Positions 1-10,722 are shown, counted from the first letter of the stretch. The stretch is DNA of 64,000 bases from Leptidea sinapis (GCF_905404315.1 NC_066312.1:5381001-5445000), one strand, 5' to 3'. Program-made: numbers and translations. The notes: generated by a model from the sequence alone, not told the origin.

Positions 1-85
1 AAAGATCAAAATTAGCCAAATTGGTCCAGCCGTTCTCGAGTTTTAGCGAGACTAACGAACAGCAATTAATTTTTATATATATATA
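1..85 (-). mobile_element. Helitron 5'-terminal fragment, cut by window edge
   Basis: The sequence 'gttttagcgagactaacgaa' and the following AT stretch match the 5' end of the reversed Helitron at 53372-53749 almost base for base. Read on the minus strand this is the characteristic start of a Helitron family common in Lepidoptera. The terminal TC is not clean here ('tatatataaataatg'), so the end is eroded. Most of the element lies left of the window. Confidence 0.7.
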
Positions 86-989
86 AATAATGAAAATGGC
101 CATTGTTTGAGGCTCTTTCACGCCTAAACCACTGATCGTATCGACATGAAACTACCACCATTCGATGCGATATTTATCTTAGATGGTTTTTGGCACCTTA
201 TTTTTGGAATTCCTTTTAAATAGCACAGGGAAACGGACGGGAACGGCTAGTTAATTAATATATAAGTATAATAATATACGGCACAAATTAATAATTAAAC
301 AGGAGCACTGCGTAACATGACTATGTACAAAGATGGCCGTGGCGGAAGTCAAAGAACATTAATAACCTTGCCTTTTAGCCCCTTTAATGACAACTACTAA
401 AAACACGATGATGATCCTATGTGTAATAATAGTTTTGAGCAGTATATAATAAATAATAATAATTCTTTTTATAGGTACTTGTGGTGTTTTAATGTCTTAT
501 ACCATTACATACTATAAGAAGATATTGTAATATTTTTCGCGTTGCTTGTAAGTAGTACTAGTATGTATAAGTGTTTTTATGAGTGGACTTGATTTAACAA
601 TAAATTTCCGTATAATATAGCTATTTTATAAGTAGATATTAACGTGTTAACGTATTACAAATAGATGAACTCCAGTGACTCCGTACGACAATGTATTACT
701 CAATGTCACGTTCCGCTTGAACCGAGCGTGCAAAATGTTTAATTAATTATTAAAATTACTTAGAGTCTAATGCTCACCGAGATGTTACAACATTAATGAA
801 GTTTCCTAAGGAAATATCCAAAATAAAAATAAAATAAATGTACAAAATATCACCAGCAGAAAGTATTAAGAATAGAATTACACGTAATAATAGAAAACTT
901 GAATGATACAAAATAAATCACTAAACTGTGTAAGTATTGTAATTTTACTCTTATCAATCTTTTATTATTTTTATTAAATTTTAGTTCAC
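86..989. other. AT-rich region, no gene seen
   Basis: No coding frame that I can support. 'ctctttcacgcctaaacc' at about 111-128 resembles the leader of the autonomous Helitron near 55890, so the first 150 bases are probably old Helitron sequence. The rest is AT-rich and featureless to me. Confidence 0.4.
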
Positions 990-1171
990 ATGGCGAATTT
1001 AAATGATAATTATTATCAACTTAATATTATTCAATGGAACTGTCAAAGTATGTTACATACAACATGCAACACGATTTAATAACTTATGTTTGTAAATTAA
1101 ATATTCATATGATATATTGCATACTATCAGAAACGTGCTTACTACATGATCAAACATTGCTTAAGAATTAA
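990..1171 (+). pseudogene. Non-LTR retrotransposon endonuclease, N-terminal fragment
   Basis: From the ATG at 990 the frame reads LNIIQWNCQSM, the first strand of an APE/EEP-type endonuclease, which in these elements nicks target DNA for reverse transcription. A stop follows at 1077. A second frame then gives ILSETCLLHDQTLLKN, the next conserved block (SETWL-like), ending in a stop at 1169-1171. So only the first two endonuclease motifs survive, with a frameshift between them. No catalytic His or GDFN block follows. It could be a 5' scrap of an element related to the one at 5885, but that element has its own endonuclease start, so it is a separate copy. Confidence 0.6.
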
Positions 1172-1649
1172 ACATTGTTTTTTTTTTTACTTTTTCGTCA
1201 GCGTTTAGATCAAAAACTATTCAAATTAACATTAAAATTGAAACTTATGAGTAAAAATATTAAACAGCTTAATAATTAAAATATTGTAGGTAAATATTCT
1301 CCACCGACACTTCAAATCCATAAACGATTTTGCAGAATTTTTTTTGAGAAAACTCTGATTGCTGGAGAGTTCAATGCTTATCTGTAAGAGAAAAAAAATT
1401 ATGGTTATTTTTTCCAGGTAAGTATTTTGTTAATTGTACGTGCGTCATTTAGAAAACTAGCATTTGGTTGAACCATATACAAAAAAAAGCAGTAGGTAAT
1501 ATAGTAAAGCAAGATTGCGTTACTATATGTATAACTTTGGTGGATAGAGCACATGCAACTACCAAGAATAGACGGCAAGCATAAGCGATTTAATTTTTTT
1601 TTTTTCAATTATTTAAATTGTCATTACATACGAATATGAAAAAATTATT

Positions 1650-2015
1650 ATGGATGATATTAATGATATTGATACCGGAATATTTAACGGACATTTGTGC
1701 CGTCACGCCATTGACAGCAAGATAATTAAAGTATCAGAAAATAACTTTCTGCAAATGCCGATATCAAAGCTCCGTTCATGTTGCTTGGTTTTTGCATTTC
1801 CGTTAATACTTATTTTCAAAATCCATTCCCAGAGGCAAATACTGTTCTTGAAGATGGTAAAGACAATCTAATTACAGATTGCCATCAAAGATAGACAGCA
1901 ACAAAATTTGGAAAAATTTGCAGACGTATACGTAGCAATGTCGATAATTCAATTCACAATGAAAAATGTAATTACTGTAATTAATAATACTGCACATAAC
2001 CTTGAAGCTTACTCT
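1650..2015 (+). pseudogene. PIF/Harbinger-like transposase, nuclease-domain fragment
   Basis: The open frame 1650-1871 reads DIDTGIFNGHLCRHAIDSK, then KVSENNFLQMP, resembling the DxG(G)VFN ... block of PIF/Harbinger (HARBI1-type) DDE nucleases. A shifted frame after about 1780 gives QNPFPEAN, matching the block that precedes the second acidic region. A further shift to about 2010 gives FGKICRRIRSNVDNSIHN, like the family's (ENTFG)ILxxRWRIFxxPIxxxVDNI helix. At least two frameshifts and stops make it dead. Family assignment is by motif recall and order of the three blocks; no terminal inverted repeat was found. Confidence 0.55.
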
Positions 2016-2111
2016 TATCAAACTTCTTCGAAACTACGACTGCTTATCAATGACAACAATCTCTTGAAACATCATGACGGCATAATGCCTTTACTCGAGA
2101 CGTACAGACAA

Positions 2112-2390
2112 GAGAAACATCTTTGTCTGTACGGTGTCCAGACACTTGGCCCGTGGGGCCCAGAGGCACGGAGGATGTACAAAGTAAGTATCTTCGCGCC
2201 TCAATAGGGCTACTGGAAACCCAAGCGCTGACAGCTATTTCGATCAACGGATCATCCAACGTGGAAATGCTGCCAGTATTCTTGCTACTGTACTTGGTTT
2301 GTACTCGGTAAATTATAGTTTTAATTTAATGTATTCATAGTATTGTAAATATAATTATAAGATTTGTTTTGTTTGGATAAATTTATATTG
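2112..2390 (+). pseudogene. RLE-type non-LTR element, 3' end fragment
   Basis: Encodes GVQTLGPWGPEARRMYK, the end of the same C-terminal nuclease-like domain seen at 30190-30776 (VDTMGPWSSSAQKLVKEL there). Downstream coding continues in frames interrupted by small indels and reaches a 3' UTR. The stretch 2150-2390 is a close copy of 4920-5165 including the 3' UTR phrase 'ttataagttttgttttgttt' (here with small differences), so both are 3' ends of one family. 5' truncated, as is usual for non-LTR insertions. Confidence 0.6.
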
Positions 2391-2680
2391 CATTTTTATT
2401 AGCATGAGTTGATTTAAAACTTATTATTAGGTGTACAGTTAATCTTTCAAGTATAAAGTTAACCTACTAGTGCATCCAGATATGTCAAATTACAAACTAG
2501 CCAAGTGACAGTAATCTCATTAGTACTCAAAAAGAAAGCATAAATTTAATAATTGGTAAAAAAGGTAAATGGTTTCGACGTATTGTATACCTTTGTTGGT
2601 ACAGCATTTTGATGTAATGTACAGTAGAACACCTTGCATCTTATAAGACACGTACTGGTAATTTCTTTACTGATAATTTT

Positions 2681-2825
2681 AAAAAGAATAGGGTGGTAAA
2701 GTCTAAACAACTACTGAAGTGGTACGTAAAGAAAGGTCACAGAAAAATTTTGTTTAAGGATGAGATGTTTTTTACAATTGAGCAACATTTTCACAAACAA
2801 TATGAATTGCTAAAACCAAACGGCA
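2681..2825 (+). pseudogene. Tc1/mariner-like transposase fragment
   Basis: The frame reads KSKQLLKWYVKKGHRKILF followed by KDEMFFTIEQHFHKQ. This matches the region of Tc1/mariner transposases holding the first catalytic Asp (family form LFSDEKxFTIE), so D in KDE would be the first acid of the triad. Sequence upstream (2560-2680) is degraded and the remaining triad residues are absent: the frame runs straight into the antisense RLE-element fragment at 2826. Probably an old mariner-like copy interrupted by that insertion. Confidence 0.6.
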
Positions 2826-3150
2826 CAAAGTGGTAAGATTCACTAAGACCGACATATTTGCGACCCTTGCTGCCTTCAGCAGTCGAAGCAGCCTCAGCAT
2901 CACTGATGTACTTGGACATGAGAAGGAGCCAGAGTGTCAACGCAAGTCGCGTTCCCCACCAGTTCCCTTCCCTGTGCCCAGCCCACCATATAATTCCATC
3001 AGGACGCTTGCCATCGCGGTGGGTACATACCATTTGGCTCTAAAACAGCTGGTATATTTAGAGCGGCAATGCCCTGCGGATGACTTTATTAGTGCTGGGG
3101 TAACTACTGACGTGGCCTTCCGATTTCAGGCAGGATAGCTGTGACGCCCT
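2826..3150 (-). pseudogene. RLE-type non-LTR element, nuclease-domain fragment
   Basis: On the minus strand the frame gives TDGKRPDGI-like (HRDGKRPDGIIWW), then SDAEAASTAEGSKGRKY and SYHFVPFG. The copy at 30190-30776 has DDGKRPDGM, EAAENLKRRKYASL and GYIFVPFG in the same order, so the relationship is clear. Just upstream (3040-3150) shifted frames give LSCLKSEGH and VIRRAL, matching LSCRRSAGR and VLRWAF of the complete copy. The motif KRPD followed downstream by an acidic residue is the PD..D pattern expected of a restriction-like endonuclease. Internal deletion of the 'LVWDATC' segment and frameshifts show it is inactive. Confidence 0.6.
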
Positions 3151-3475
3151 GAATATTACCTGAACGCCACATCGGCATTGATGTGGTTCATTCAATTTTA
3201 CATCTGATACGCATATTGATAATGTGAAATTGTCAAGTAGTGTTCAAATCGGTGCAGAATGCAACGCTCGTCCAACCAAAAGTCCGGTTTTTTAAGTAGT
3301 GGCCATAAGACGAGCACGCTCTGTTCTGTCAGTAGTTATGATCAAAATATCATCAATGACTGACGTGTTAAGAAGTGCTTCCCATACTTTTTGACACTAT
3401 AAATCGTCTCAAAAACTTTGAACATTTGTAATATTTAGCTAAGCATTGTTGCTTCTTATATATACATGATTGATA

Positions 3476-3515
<40 letters not shown>

Positions 3516-4252
3516 ATTTATTCTAGTAACGAAAGGCTGCGTACTATGAAATTAAGATAGGAATGCTGGTAAGGCAACGCCTGAAATAATACAAGTACCC
3601 AAACCACAAAACCATATTGGTAACGAGGCTTGAGACTATGCATGATCTGAAAATGCGCAATTCAAAACGATTACTAAAATATTTTTAAGGAAACTATCAA
3701 TCACATCAAGTAATTTTGGAAATTTCCATAACAGGCTGGACCTTAAGAGGTATGTAAATTTTGGAACAAATAAACAAAACCAAATAATAAAAAGGCCATT
3801 TGAGAATTAATTTTAAGTTATCTGTGTGAAACGTTTTTAATTTATTTAATATGATCGTCTAAGATCGTACATGAAACAGGAAATATTGGAGCTCCAAGAA
3901 GGTGTCGTGAATTCTTATCTTAAACATTTTAATGTTGGGCGCCAGAGCATTAAATTTATTGGTAAAATCAACCCGTTCTGAAGTATGATAATTTTCGCTG
4001 CTTAAGTAATGATATTATTAATTAATTATTATAATAATTTTCAACATTAACGTTTGCAGAAAGAAATGAGGTTTTCGGGTACCAGGATATTATTATTATT
4101 ACGCCACCGTCATTAACTTTCTGTTCACTAACAAGAGAACAAATCTACTAAACCTATTGTACTAGCACAATATTCTTACCTAATTGAATTTTTTACTTGT
4201 AACTTAGAATGAAATATTTCATGCATCTTCGGAAAGTGTCTATAAGTGATAG
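3151..4252. other. No gene seen; contains a TA microsatellite
   Basis: Apart from the dinucleotide run at 3481-3511 I see only AT-rich sequence. A minus-strand AATAAA-type hexamer near 3952-3963 could serve as polyadenylation signal for the exons at 4253-4725, but it is roughly 290 bases beyond their stop and may be chance. Confidence 0.4.
3481..3511. repeat. (AT)n microsatellite
   Basis: About fifteen uninterrupted AT dinucleotides, with further TA-rich sequence on both sides. Confidence 0.95.
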
Positions 4253-4363
4253 TTACTTGTAGTTTCCATATTTCGTGGAGGGGCCGGGTGTAGGTTCCGG
4301 TAGCTGTTCGGGCGACGGGTCGGGTGAGCTGGGCGAAGAATATTGTTTTATTTCTTTTGGCTT
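4253..4363 (-). CDS. Candidate terminal exon of a host gene (36 codons plus stop)
   Basis: On the minus strand a strong acceptor, 'ctcttatttcag', precedes an exactly in-frame stretch of 36 codons ending in TAA. The peptide contains SSPSSPDPSPEQLPEPTP and ends KYGNYK. It is Pro/Ser/Glu-rich and GC-rich (much above the surroundings), which argues for selection on coding rather than random AT-rich sequence. It starts and ends in phase 0, matching the candidate exon at 4627-4725 on the same strand, with a 263 bp intron between them. I do not recognise the protein; a low-complexity Pro-rich C-terminal tail would fit a cytoplasmic or scaffold region. It does not match any mobile element I know. The stretch is short, so chance cannot be excluded. 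Confidence 0.45.
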   Translation of the reverse strand, partial: KPKEIKQYSSPSSPDPSPEQLPEPTPGPSTKYGNYK

Positions 4364-4626
4364 CTGAAATAAGAGTGTTCGTAATCAACAACATATCTAC
4401 TGTACTGTATAATATCTCGTATCATCAATGGTGCCAGATAGATCAAAAGCACTCCTTCATTGACTTGTTGAAGTATCAGTTCTTGTCTCGATTTTCACCA
4501 CCTCTCACTAGATATAGTGACAGTACTGTTTTCAAGCCCGGCCGGGCTCCAGACGCCACGCGGGTGTCATTACTCTGCACCAGATATACACCAAGGACTA
4601 ACAGACAGATACTGCAGCATACTCAC

Positions 4627-4725
4627 TACAACGGTTTGCTTGCTTGCCTCCAGGGCGCCGGGCTGGGGTCGTCCCTCCACAGCAGATACGGGTACTACTT
4701 CCCTTACTTGTACATTCCATCGTAT
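4627..4725 (-). CDS. Candidate penultimate exon of the same host gene (33 codons)
   Basis: Minus strand: acceptor '...tatcactcgacag' at 4726, then exactly 99 nt without a stop, then donor GTGAGT at 4626. Both ends are in phase 0, so it joins the exon at 4253-4363 without breaking frame. The peptide includes VPVSAVEGRPQPGALEASKQ. GC content and CpG density are far above the neighbourhood. A hAT-type terminus (4762-4803) lies just upstream in what would be the next intron. Function unknown. Further upstream exons were not identified, so the gene would extend to higher coordinates through a TE-filled intron or belong to a broken copy. Confidence 0.4.
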
Positions 4726-4761
4726 CTGTCGAGTGATAATTCTACTATTAATAACAACGCA

Positions 4762-4803
4762 CAGTGCCGGATTAACCACGTAGCAAGAGTGGCAATTGCT
4801 ACA
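4762..4803 (+). mobile_element. hAT-type MITE terminus, partial
   Basis: 'cagtgccggattaaccac' followed by 'ggcaattgctacag' matches the terminus of a common insect hAT non-autonomous element and, more loosely, the two ends of the element at 43096-43562. Only one end is present; the rest seems lost. Confidence 0.5.
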
Positions 4804-4908
4804 GATCTGTTATTCTGATACAAGACTGGTATTTTATTGAAGCTCAATTTGGAGAATTTTTACCGAAGTTTGTACTAACTTCCATTAGTGCAAGAGGTTC
4901 GAGGTTGG

Positions 4909-5165
4909 ATTGGTGTTGAAACAGTTGGCCCGTGAGGCCCAGAGGCGCGAGGATGGTCAAAGTAAGTATCTTCGCGCCTCAATAGGGCTACTGGAAACCC
5001 AAGCGCTGACAGCTATTTCGATCAACCGATCAGCCTAGCTATCCAACGTGGAAATGCTGCCGATATTCTTGGTACGATTCCCCGTAATCATCATTTTAAT
5101 TTTATTTAGTCATAGATAGTATAGTAAATATAGTTATAAGTTTTGTTTTGTTTAAATAAACGTAA
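4909..5165 (+). pseudogene. RLE-type non-LTR element, 3' end fragment
   Basis: Encodes a GVETVGP-like segment and, after indels, the same tail as 2112-2390; the nucleotide match runs through 'cttcgcgcctcaatagggct' and the 3' UTR ending near 'gttttgtttaaataaacg'. Relative to the first copy it carries an extra 'agcctagct' segment near 5033. Severely 5' truncated and frameshifted. Confidence 0.6.
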
Positions 5166-5884
5166 ATAATATACCGTTGTGGTCGTAGAATTAAGAACGA
5201 TTTCAAGTTCCAGGGACTTTTTCTCTGACTCGTGTCATTTTTAGTTGTGTTCCTTCTTAAAATAAACTTAAAATAAATAAAAATAATTATACGGAAAGAT
5301 TGTTATGATTATGATCATGAAGTTTAATTAAATAACGTTAAAGTATCAAGATTTCCAAAAACTCATAAATCATCTGGAAGTTGGAACATCAACATCAGCA
5401 GTTGGTCATTAAGTGAAAAAAAAAAAGATATAAACATTTTAACAGTCGGATCTCTATATAATATTCTTGATAATATAATGTATGTACTTAGATACATAAG
5501 CGATTTGTTTCTGCTTGGTCAGGTCGAATTTTGGGTGATGTATAGGTTTGCTTTTACAAAATGAAAAATTATTATTCACAGTAGATCCTACATTATTTTG
5601 TAAATCATGTTATGTTATCGTTATTTTAAGAGTTCAACCTGCAACCACCGACTATAAAGGTATTTTATGTTTCATTTAAACTACAAACTATACTACAAAA
5701 ATTTTTACCTACAAACATTTTTCAGAACAAAACTTTAACTACATGCATTTTTCACTATTTCACAGAAATGATTCAAGTTTTAAAATTAAGTGTACCGCAA
5801 TACATCTATAATAGTAATTTATATAATAATTACACAGACACTTATGTAAACATATTTTATTTCCGTCAATGTTGTCTAACTTTA
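5166..5884. other. No gene seen
   Basis: AT-rich sequence with a short poly-A run near 5417-5426. No frame with recognisable motifs until the endonuclease start at about 5885. Confidence 0.4.
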
Positions 5885-6560
5885 CGATTAGCGGTTATTA
5901 TCAAAACGTACAAGGATTACGTACAAAAACACAAAGATTTTATTCACAGTCAATCAATCATTGATAATAGATATTTAATTTATCGGTGCGATCGATCAGC
6001 TCAGGCGAGCGGATTAGAGCGAGGTGGAGGAGTGATGGTGGCGGTGAATCGCGACTATCTGCCTGTGCGCCAAAACTGGCCATGCCCCCCGCGCGCCTCC
6101 TCCGGACTGCGTATGGGTTACAATACTGTTGTCTCCAAATAATAACAGCAAAGACAAATCATTGCATATTTGTTGTGTTTACATTCCGCATGGGCCTCTG
6201 TACAAAGATACACTTTAAAACTTCTTTGAAATTTGTACTCAATTAATTATAGAATATTCTAATGATATTTTTCTTATAACAGGTGACTTTAACGTAACAC
6301 ATGCTCAGTGGTCTAGCACGGATAATCATAATATGCGTCTTGACAATGGTACCGACTCGAGGTTGGAGCCACTAAATGAGTTTCTATGTTTTACTGGCCT
6401 ACAACAATTTAATACTAGTTTTAATTCAAATCAGCGGCTGTTAGACCTTATTTTATGCAATAGAAATTGCAGTGTTCTCACCAGCGACTGTCCTATTGTA
6501 AACGAAGTGGTACATCATAAAGCGTTACAAATTGAGTTAAACTCAATTCGCCTACTCTCT
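5885..6560 (+). pseudogene. CR1/Jockey-superfamily element: endonuclease domain, degraded
   Basis: Starts with SGYYQNVQGLRTKT (frame at 5890-5930), the first EEP block, then after an internal deletion continues RSAQASGLERGGGVMVAVNR (5995-6050). A second shift gives GDFNVTHAQWSST (6281-6320), the GDFN motif that holds catalytic Asp and Asn, then DNGTDSRLEPLNEFL and a DLILCN block near 6450. The domain cleaves target DNA in target-primed reverse transcription. It is not translatable as one frame: I count at least three breaks. It is the 5' part of the element that continues with RT to 8584 and ends at about 9068. Confidence 0.75.
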
Positions 6561-6586
6561 CTTATACCCGCGCCTACTCTTAAACA

Positions 6587-8584
6587 TTGTTTTTCTACTC
6601 GAATTTTGCTGAAATTAATAACGAGTTGTCTAAGATTGATTGGTTTTTGCTATTTTCAAGACGATCATTGGAGGAGTGTATTTTAATTTTTTATGAAATT
6701 CTAAATCGTTTGATAGACACGCATGTTCCAAAGCGCCCTCTACGCACATATTCAAATAAGCCTCCCTGGTATACAAAACCCCTCATAAGATTACTGAAAG
6801 AAAAGAAAAAGTACCATTAACTATGGAAGACATATGGCAATCCATTAGATTACGACAGTTTTAGATGCATAAGAAAAAGAATTGATAAATTAGAACGTAG
6901 ATGCTATAAAAATTACATCATCTCCACAGAAAATAAAATTACGTCTAACCCAAAGTTCTTCTGGTCTTATATGAAGTCAATTTCCGCAAGGAGTGGTCTT
7001 CCACAAGTTATGTATTATAAAGTTTAACGAACACTTCCACTCTGTATTTGAAAAAGCTGGTACCATTGAGCTGCACAATCTTCCACCAGTAAAAAATACA
7101 GTTTTTGACATGAATACCATAATTTTAACTAAAGACCTTGTGCATAAATATCTTAAGTCAATCAACATAAATAAGGGAGCCGGTCCTGATTGTATTCATC
7201 CAGTTATCATAAACAAATGTTCTCACGAGTTATCTGTTCCTATCACTTTACTATTTGAGAAGTCTCTTCGTGAAGGTTGTGTGCCCTCTATTTGGAAACG
7301 TGCGCTTGTTACTCCGATACCGAAAGGAGAAATGAACTGTGACATTGAGAAGTATCGGCCCATCTCCAAATTATGCCAATTAGGCAAGATATTAGAGAAG
7401 ATTGTCACCGACCAGCTGTCTGCCGCTGTACGTCGTCATATATCAACATGGTTTTGTAAAAGGTCGCAGTGTTGAAACAAATCTTTTATCGTACACTGAA
7501 ATTATTTTAGAAGCTTTGGATAATAATTACCAGGTGGATGCCGTGTACACTGATTTTGCCAAAGCATTCGATAAAATTTCTCATGAACGCCTCCTCTTGA
7601 AACTTTGGCAACTTGGTATACACGGGGATCTTTTTCGCTGGATAAAGTCGTACATTGAAAATCGGTCGCAGGCAGTTGCAGTGGATGGGTATACCTCTCA
7701 GTACAGACTCATTACTTCTGACGTTCCACAAGGGTCACATTTAGGACCGTTGTTATTTATATTATACCTTAATGATGTCATAGAAAATGTAAACCGTTCC
7801 AATTTACTTTTATATGCCGATGACACAAAAATTTTAAAGTCATCCGCGATATTGGTGACTATGATACCTTACAAAGTGATTTAAGTCATTTCGAGACAGT
7901 TTGTAATCAAAATAACCTCTTTTTGAATACCGATAAGTGTTTTGTTATAAGTTTCAGCAGAAAAAGAGAACCCATACAATTTCAATACAAACTCTTTCAA
8001 AAAGAACTAGCCCACGTTGATCAAATTCGTGATCTAGGTGTAATTATGGATTCTAAAGTCACTTTTCTACCTCATATAGATAGCATTATAAATAAAGGTT
8101 TTAAACAATTAGGTTTCATACTTCGGGTAGGAAAGCCCTTTAAGAGAGCTTTGACGTACAAGGTGCTGTTTAATAGTTTTGTTCGCAGTCATCTCGAGTT
8201 TGCTAGTTCTGTTTGGAATCCATTTTTTAATATCTATGCAAATAAAATAGAAATGGTTCAGAAAAATTTTTTAAGAGTTCTCGATTATCGTACAGGTCAC
8301 ATATATATATGGATTATGACACCTCACTGAAAAGGCATGAAATATGTTTATTAAGTTGCCGTCAAAATTGTACTGATATATCAATTATTTTGAAAATTAT
8401 AAATAATATTATCGATTCCCCACCATTATTGCACTCACTGTCTTTTAGAGTACCTCAACGTCGCGAACGAACTTGCCGGAGCAAGCCTCTTTTTGTAATA
8501 CCTCGCAGTCGCACAAACTACGCAGAAAACGCATTCATAAGACGTGCTTGCAGGTTGTACAATGATAAGGTATTAATAACATAG
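6587..8584 (+). pseudogene. CR1/Jockey-superfamily element: linker and reverse transcriptase, frameshifted
   Basis: Linker: PPWYTKPLIRLLKEKKKYH (6760-6815), then a basic helical stretch. RT: NKGAGPDCIHPVII (7170-7215), EKYRPISKLCQLGKILEK (7350-7400), GFVKGRSVETNLL (7455-7495), YTDFAKAFDKISHERLLLKL (7546-7605, first catalytic Asp), DVPQGSHLGPLLFILYLND (7720-7775), and YADDTKIL (7813-7840, catalytic DD). Thumb and C-terminal region follow (DLGVIMDSKVTFLPHIDSI near 8030; HLEFASSVWNPFF near 8190; then ITRSRTNYAENAFIRRACRLYN-like end before 8584). Breaks at about 7440, 7850, 7920 and 8310 split it into four open frames. Related to the copy at 50060 but a different subfamily. Confidence 0.85.
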
Positions 8585-9068
8585 ATTTATTTAGTGAATC
8601 CCTAAGCAGTTTGAAAGAATCTGCTTTGGAGTATCTTTGTGAAAAATAGTAATCTAAGTTATTTTAAATAGATATGTTGGTTTTCAAAAATGATGTTTAT
8701 ATTAAGTACGTACTTGTTTTATATGAATAAATTATTAATGATGTAGTTTTACAAATGTAAGAAACGGTAGGTCTATAATGTAGGTATGATACTCTTCAAA
8801 ACTTATGTTAATATTGTTTGCTTTAAATAAAACTATAAAGTAGATTAAAAAAAAACTGTAAATTAGAAACTGTAGGTTAATAATGTATATAGTATGTAAC
8901 TCTTCAAAACTTATGTCTATAATTAAGAATTTGTGTTATATAAAATAATTAATGATGCAGTTTTTAAAAATCTAGGAAACTGTAGGTCTATACTTTACTA
9001 AATATTTCTCAGCTAATATAGTTATAAATGACTGTTTGTTTCTGAATAATATAAATAAATAAATAAAA
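8585..9068 (+). repeat. 3' UTR of the 5.9 kb non-LTR element with internal ~110 bp imperfect repeats
   Basis: The phrase 'actcttcaaaacttatgt' occurs at about 8788 and 8909, and 'gaaacTGTAGGTctata'-like text at about 8762, 8867 and 8980, i.e. two to three diverged tandem copies of a unit near 110 bp. The element ends with an AAAT-type tail ('aaataaataaataaaaaa', about 9050-9068), typical of CR1/Jockey-like insertions. Confidence 0.65.
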
Positions 9069-9142
9069 AATGATCCTGGAAAATGTACAAAACAAATGTT
9101 AAGAACTTAAATTGAGGATTGGTCTCCGCTGCGCTCCAACTA

Positions 9143-9164
9143 GATTGATTGATTGATTGATTGT
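9143..9164. repeat. (GATT)n microsatellite
   Basis: Four to five perfect 'gatt' repeats just downstream of the retrotransposon tail. Confidence 0.85.
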
Positions 9165-9639
9165 TAAACTTTGCTAATAATTGAAAGTAAATTGCCGGGT
9201 TGCGTAAAACTTTGTAAAAATAATAGTACAAGTAATAAGAAAGACGATAGGATCACATAACATCCGTAAGTATTATGTATTTTATTAATTATAATTAATA
9301 AACTTTTTATATTTTAAATTGTTTTATATTTATGTATTAAACTAACACTGACTAACTGTAAAAGTAATTATGGCAACTCTTTGTTGCAGTATTTAAGGCA
9401 AGACTAGGTATAATATGGTATATACGGGCTATTGTTTCTATGTGTATATATCGGAATATACTGCCACTGCCACCCCAACTCCTCCAGAAACCTCGGCAAT
9501 CTCCTCTCTTGCCTAAAGATTTCCGGAATTGTGTTTTGGGTGCTATGATGTTGAGCCCGGTAAGTGAATACAAGAGGACAATGCAAAGTACAAGAGCTGC
9601 CATTTCTTCTGCCACCATGCAGGGCCTGCTCAGTCATAC

Positions 9640-9925
9640 CTACATGAAACAGATATTTATTATAATTCATTCTTTTTATGACTCTGTTTATATCTTTTCC
9701 AGTGAGCTGACGTTTCTCAAGTGGTTTAAGAATTGGACTTCCCAAGGAGATGCTACGCATTAAAGGGACCCATTCAAAGAGGATGTGTAGCGGGGTCTCG
9801 TCTGTACTACACAATAAACAATCTACACACTCTGAAATCTCTGAGGCGTAGCATTGAGAGGTCTTTATTTAATCTGTAGTGCCCCGTTAGTGTCCTGGTT
9901 AGAATGCGTAATTTTTTCCTTCTGA
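9640..9925 (-). pseudogene. LINE C-terminal (RNase H-distal) fragment
   Basis: Minus-strand frames give LTGHYRLNKDLSMLRLRDF (about 9840-9900) and, after a one-base shift, DETPLHILFEWVPLMR then LTGKDINRVIKRMN. This is the conserved tail found after RNase H in I/R1/LOA-type non-LTR polymerases: a TGHxxLxxHL segment, a Cys cluster, and EETxxHxLxxC. Here the Cys residue of the last motif has become Trp and the frame is broken. No RNase H catalytic block is seen upstream, so only the 3' end was integrated. Confidence 0.6.
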
Positions 9926-10329
9926 GCAAATTTATTATAAAATAGCCTAGGGGCGGTCCTTTCATTCCCAATCATTTATGTTATTTTAGGTTCTCTTGCC
10001 CCCACGATATAATCTCCAGGGTCAGACCGTATAAATAGTTTCTCAGGACGGTACTTGGAAAAAATGGATATGAATGTTATAGGACCCAGATACACCAGGA
10101 TTCCAATCGGGGTCTTCTGGTTTCCGGATCGCCCGATTATTATTCCCACCTGAGGTATTATAATCTTATAGACTTATAGATAAAACTATATTTTTTAAAA
10201 TTGAATCCTATACTAAATTTCATTAAAATCATTGGAGCCCTTTTTGAAATTCAGATTATGTATAAGCAAATATTATTGTGTGTAAGAATTGCTCGTTTAA
10301 AGTTATAATAATATTATTGATAAAAGTTT
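9926..10329. other. Mostly uncharacterised; possible continuation of the LINE fragment
   Basis: 9960-10140 has higher GC and may be more upstream sequence of the minus-strand LINE, but no motif can be read with confidence. 10150-10330 is AT-rich. Confidence 0.3.
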
Positions 10330-10489
10330 TAAGCTATTAACCGACTCACCCAATGCATACGAAGGAAATCAAGAAAAAAAATAATATATAACGCAAGCAC
10401 TATTATAATTGAACCAAAATTAAAAAGGTTAACGCCATAAAACTACTTAAATCGTATGTATCAATAAAAACATTTACTCTATATAAAAC

Positions 10490-10722
10490 ACTGGGCGGGA
10501 ACAAACAAACAAGATCTACCTCGAATAGACTTCAAGCACCCTCGCAAGATGATAAAACTCTCACGGTTACGTAAAATAACTCATGTAACAACTGGTCATG
10601 ACCCTTTTAACAAGGATCTGTTTGATATAGGTGTCACCGACAGTCCATTGTGCAGAGCCTGCACCGAGGCAGAAGACACGGCCACATACATAGAAGACTC
10701 TCCTCAAGGTAATGGGTGACAC
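10490..10722 (+). pseudogene. LINE C-terminal fragment (copy 1)
   Basis: Reads KMIKLSRLRKITHVTTGHD, then KDLFDIGVTDSPLCRACTEA and EDTATYIEDS. This is the post-RNase H tail of an I/R1/LOA-like non-LTR element (TGH ... LCxxC ... E(D/E)T). It is cut off after about 75 codons. The copy at 20777-21076 extends further and keeps HNILKCRSVARHWAKHLGSP. Neither has RT or RNase H upstream; both lie in the duplicated block, so this is one ancient insertion copied with its surroundings. Confidence 0.6.

Noticed and set aside
4324..4818. 164-codon plus-strand frame as a gene
   Set aside because: It runs antisense to two better-supported spliced exons and through a hAT terminus, and has no recognisable motif.
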